From: an uncultured Christensenella sp.
GTDB lineage: Bacteria > Bacillota > Clostridia > Christensenellales > Borkfalkiaceae
Length of the DNA: 5,359 nucleotides
NCBI GenBank assembly: GCA_910586345.1
Contig: CAJUHC010000047.1
Coordinates: 1-5,359, forward strand
Reading direction: 5' to 3'
The position numbers and the translations under genes were made by a program. The notes under the pieces were generated by a model that searched no databases, was not told where the DNA came from, and saw nothing but the letters and a program-made list of their open reading frames with translations. Each line of letters begins with the position of its first letter. The stretch's first letter is position 1. Shown here in pieces: positions 4,516 through 5,359 of the stretch.

Positions 4516-5359
4516 TTAAGTTTCCGTCATCACTTCTTTGACGGAAATTTTATTTATTTTAAAGCTGTAAAACAAAACAACCGCTGAATAAAAAACTATA
4601 AAAGCCGCCAAAGTTATAAAAAACGCCGAAACGCCGAAGCTGTACTCAGGCATTTGAGCAACGTCTTTAAAAACCACGTTAATCATAAGTTTTAAAATTA
4701 CGAACTGGTAAAGAGTACCCGCAAAAAAACCGATTAATGCAAAAATATGATATCCGCCGAGTACCGTAAACGAGCACTCTTTCATTGAATACCCGAACGC
4801 TTTCATAATAGAAATGCTCTTTATATTTCCTTTTACAAGCGATGTTATAGCCATTAACAAAGTAGTGACGGCTAAAATCAAACCTATAACGAGTATTATA
4901 GCACCCATAATTTCACTGCTTAAATCAATCATAGAAACAGACATCTGAATCATTGCCGAGAAACAAAAACAAGCAAACGCGACGAAAAACGCAAGCGCTT
5001 TTTTGTCACCGAGCGTTTTGAAACACATTTCCGTAAGAAAAGAAAAACCGTTATTCTCCTTCGCCTTTTCTTTCTTTAATTTAACTTTATCCTTACCGCG
5101 CAGCATATCGCATACCGGACGTTTTAAAGCCAGATACGCATATCCGCAAGCAAAAGCCGAAAATACGGCTACAGGAAGAAATACAAGCGCAAACAATAGC
5201 TCGGTATGAAAACTTATATCAATTTGCAGAATACCGTCTATAGTCAAATTTTTATATATGGGCGACATAATCGCGAGACCCACACCGAACCCGAGCGAGG
5301 AGCCAATAAAAACGCTGAAACCGAAAACAAAAAACCGAGAGCGATTTTTCCGTTGGAAT
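4516..5359 (-). CDS. FtsX-family ABC transporter permease, C-terminal part
   Basis: About 280 residues are visible and the frame is open to the right edge, so the N terminus is missing; the GTG at 5283 is internal. In visible numbering, membrane segments lie at about 9-33, 54-75, 122-144, 150-175, 201-226 and 242-266. A lysine-rich cytoplasmic linker (KDKVKLKKEKAKEN, about 89-102) separates the end of one membrane unit from the final one. SISIMKAFGYSMKE (about 182-195) matches the IG-MKALGAS signature of FtsX/MacB-like permeases, and the end KISVKEVMTE matches their usual I-P-EALR-like ending. Such proteins act with an ATPase in the inner membrane to move or release peptides, lipoproteins or lipids, or to transmit force to cell-wall enzymes. 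No ATPase is in the window, and the substrate cannot be told. It converges with the kinase gene, leaving only 5 nt between the stop codons. Confidence 0.85.
   Translation of the reverse strand, partial: FQRKNRSRFFVFGFSVFIGSSLGFGVGLAIMSPIYKNLTIDGILQIDISFHTELLFALVFLPVAVFSAFACGYAYLALKRPVCDMLRGKDKVKLKKEKAKENNGFSFLTEMCFKTLGDKKALAFFVAFACFCFSAMIQMSVSMIDLSSEIMGAIILVIGLILAVTTLLMAITSLVKGNIKSISIMKAFGYSMKECSFTVLGGYHIFALIGFFAGTLYQFVILKLMINVVFKDVAQMPEYSFGVSAFFITLAAFIVFYSAVVLFYSFKINKISVKEVMTET
4521..4551 (+). terminator. Intrinsic terminator of the kinase gene, inside the convergent permease 3' end
   Basis: TTTCCGTCA (4521-4529) and TGACGGAAA (4539-4547) form a perfect 9-bp stem with a 9-nt loop, followed by TTTT and further T-rich sequence on the plus strand. 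It starts 10 nt after the kinase stop. The same bases encode the last ten or so residues of the permease on the other strand. On the minus strand the tail is ACTTAAAAGTTTT, so the hairpin may serve both genes, but less well for the permease. Confidence 0.8.

Noticed and set aside
5281..5283. GTG start for the permease
   Set aside because: The frame continues without a stop to the right edge, and the upstream residues form a membrane segment typical of the family, so the GTG is an internal valine.

Overview
The window looks like a chromosomal segment of a low-to-moderate GC member of the Bacillota, most likely a Clostridia-type anaerobe. This rests on the clostridial style of the FolE and hybrid-kinase sequences, strong AGGAG-type ribosome binding sites, a TTGACA/TATTAT promoter, and a transcription-attenuating preQ1 riboswitch whose tail closely resembles the Thermoanaerobacter tengcongensis aptamer. 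The genus cannot be told from the sequence.

Left part (1-2090, minus strand): a compact queuosine-precursor operon, read right to left as queD, queE, folE, queC (queC runs off the left edge). Together these genes convert GTP to preQ0: FolE makes 7,8-dihydroneopterin triphosphate, QueD makes 6-carboxytetrahydropterin, QueE contracts the ring to 7-carboxy-7-deazaguanine, and QueC makes the nitrile preQ0. Gene junctions are 1 nt, 8 nt and a 4-nt overlap, so the genes are almost certainly co-transcribed and translationally coupled. Upstream lie a strong promoter (-35 at 2069-2074, -10 at 2045-2050), a preQ1-I aptamer (1988-2029) and an intrinsic terminator (1930-1961) just before the queD ribosome binding site. 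The aptamer's 3' side can alternatively pair for 13 bp with the loop and 3' arm of the terminator, which gives a complete feedback-attenuation switch. An 8-bp inverted repeat (2052-2059 and 2080-2087) brackets the -35 element and could be a protein operator acting in addition to the riboswitch.

Middle (2091-2317): a divergent intergenic region without a convincing gene. It holds a TTGTGA-N7-TCACAA dyad, an intrinsic terminator on the plus strand (2204-2236) that has no visible gene in front of it, and the promoter of the next gene.

Right part: a 730-residue soluble hybrid sensor kinase (2318-4510, plus strand) with two PAS-like sensor domains, a coiled coil, HisKA, HATPase and a C-terminal receiver. 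It ends in a terminator (4521-4551) that lies inside the 3' coding end of a convergent gene. That gene (4516 to the right edge, minus strand) is the C-terminal part of an FtsX-family ABC transporter permease, cut by the window edge. No direct functional link between the kinase, the permease and the queuosine operon is visible.

No mobile element, CRISPR array, tRNA or rRNA was seen. The least ordinary content is the regulatory DNA in 1930-2300 rather than a new protein system.
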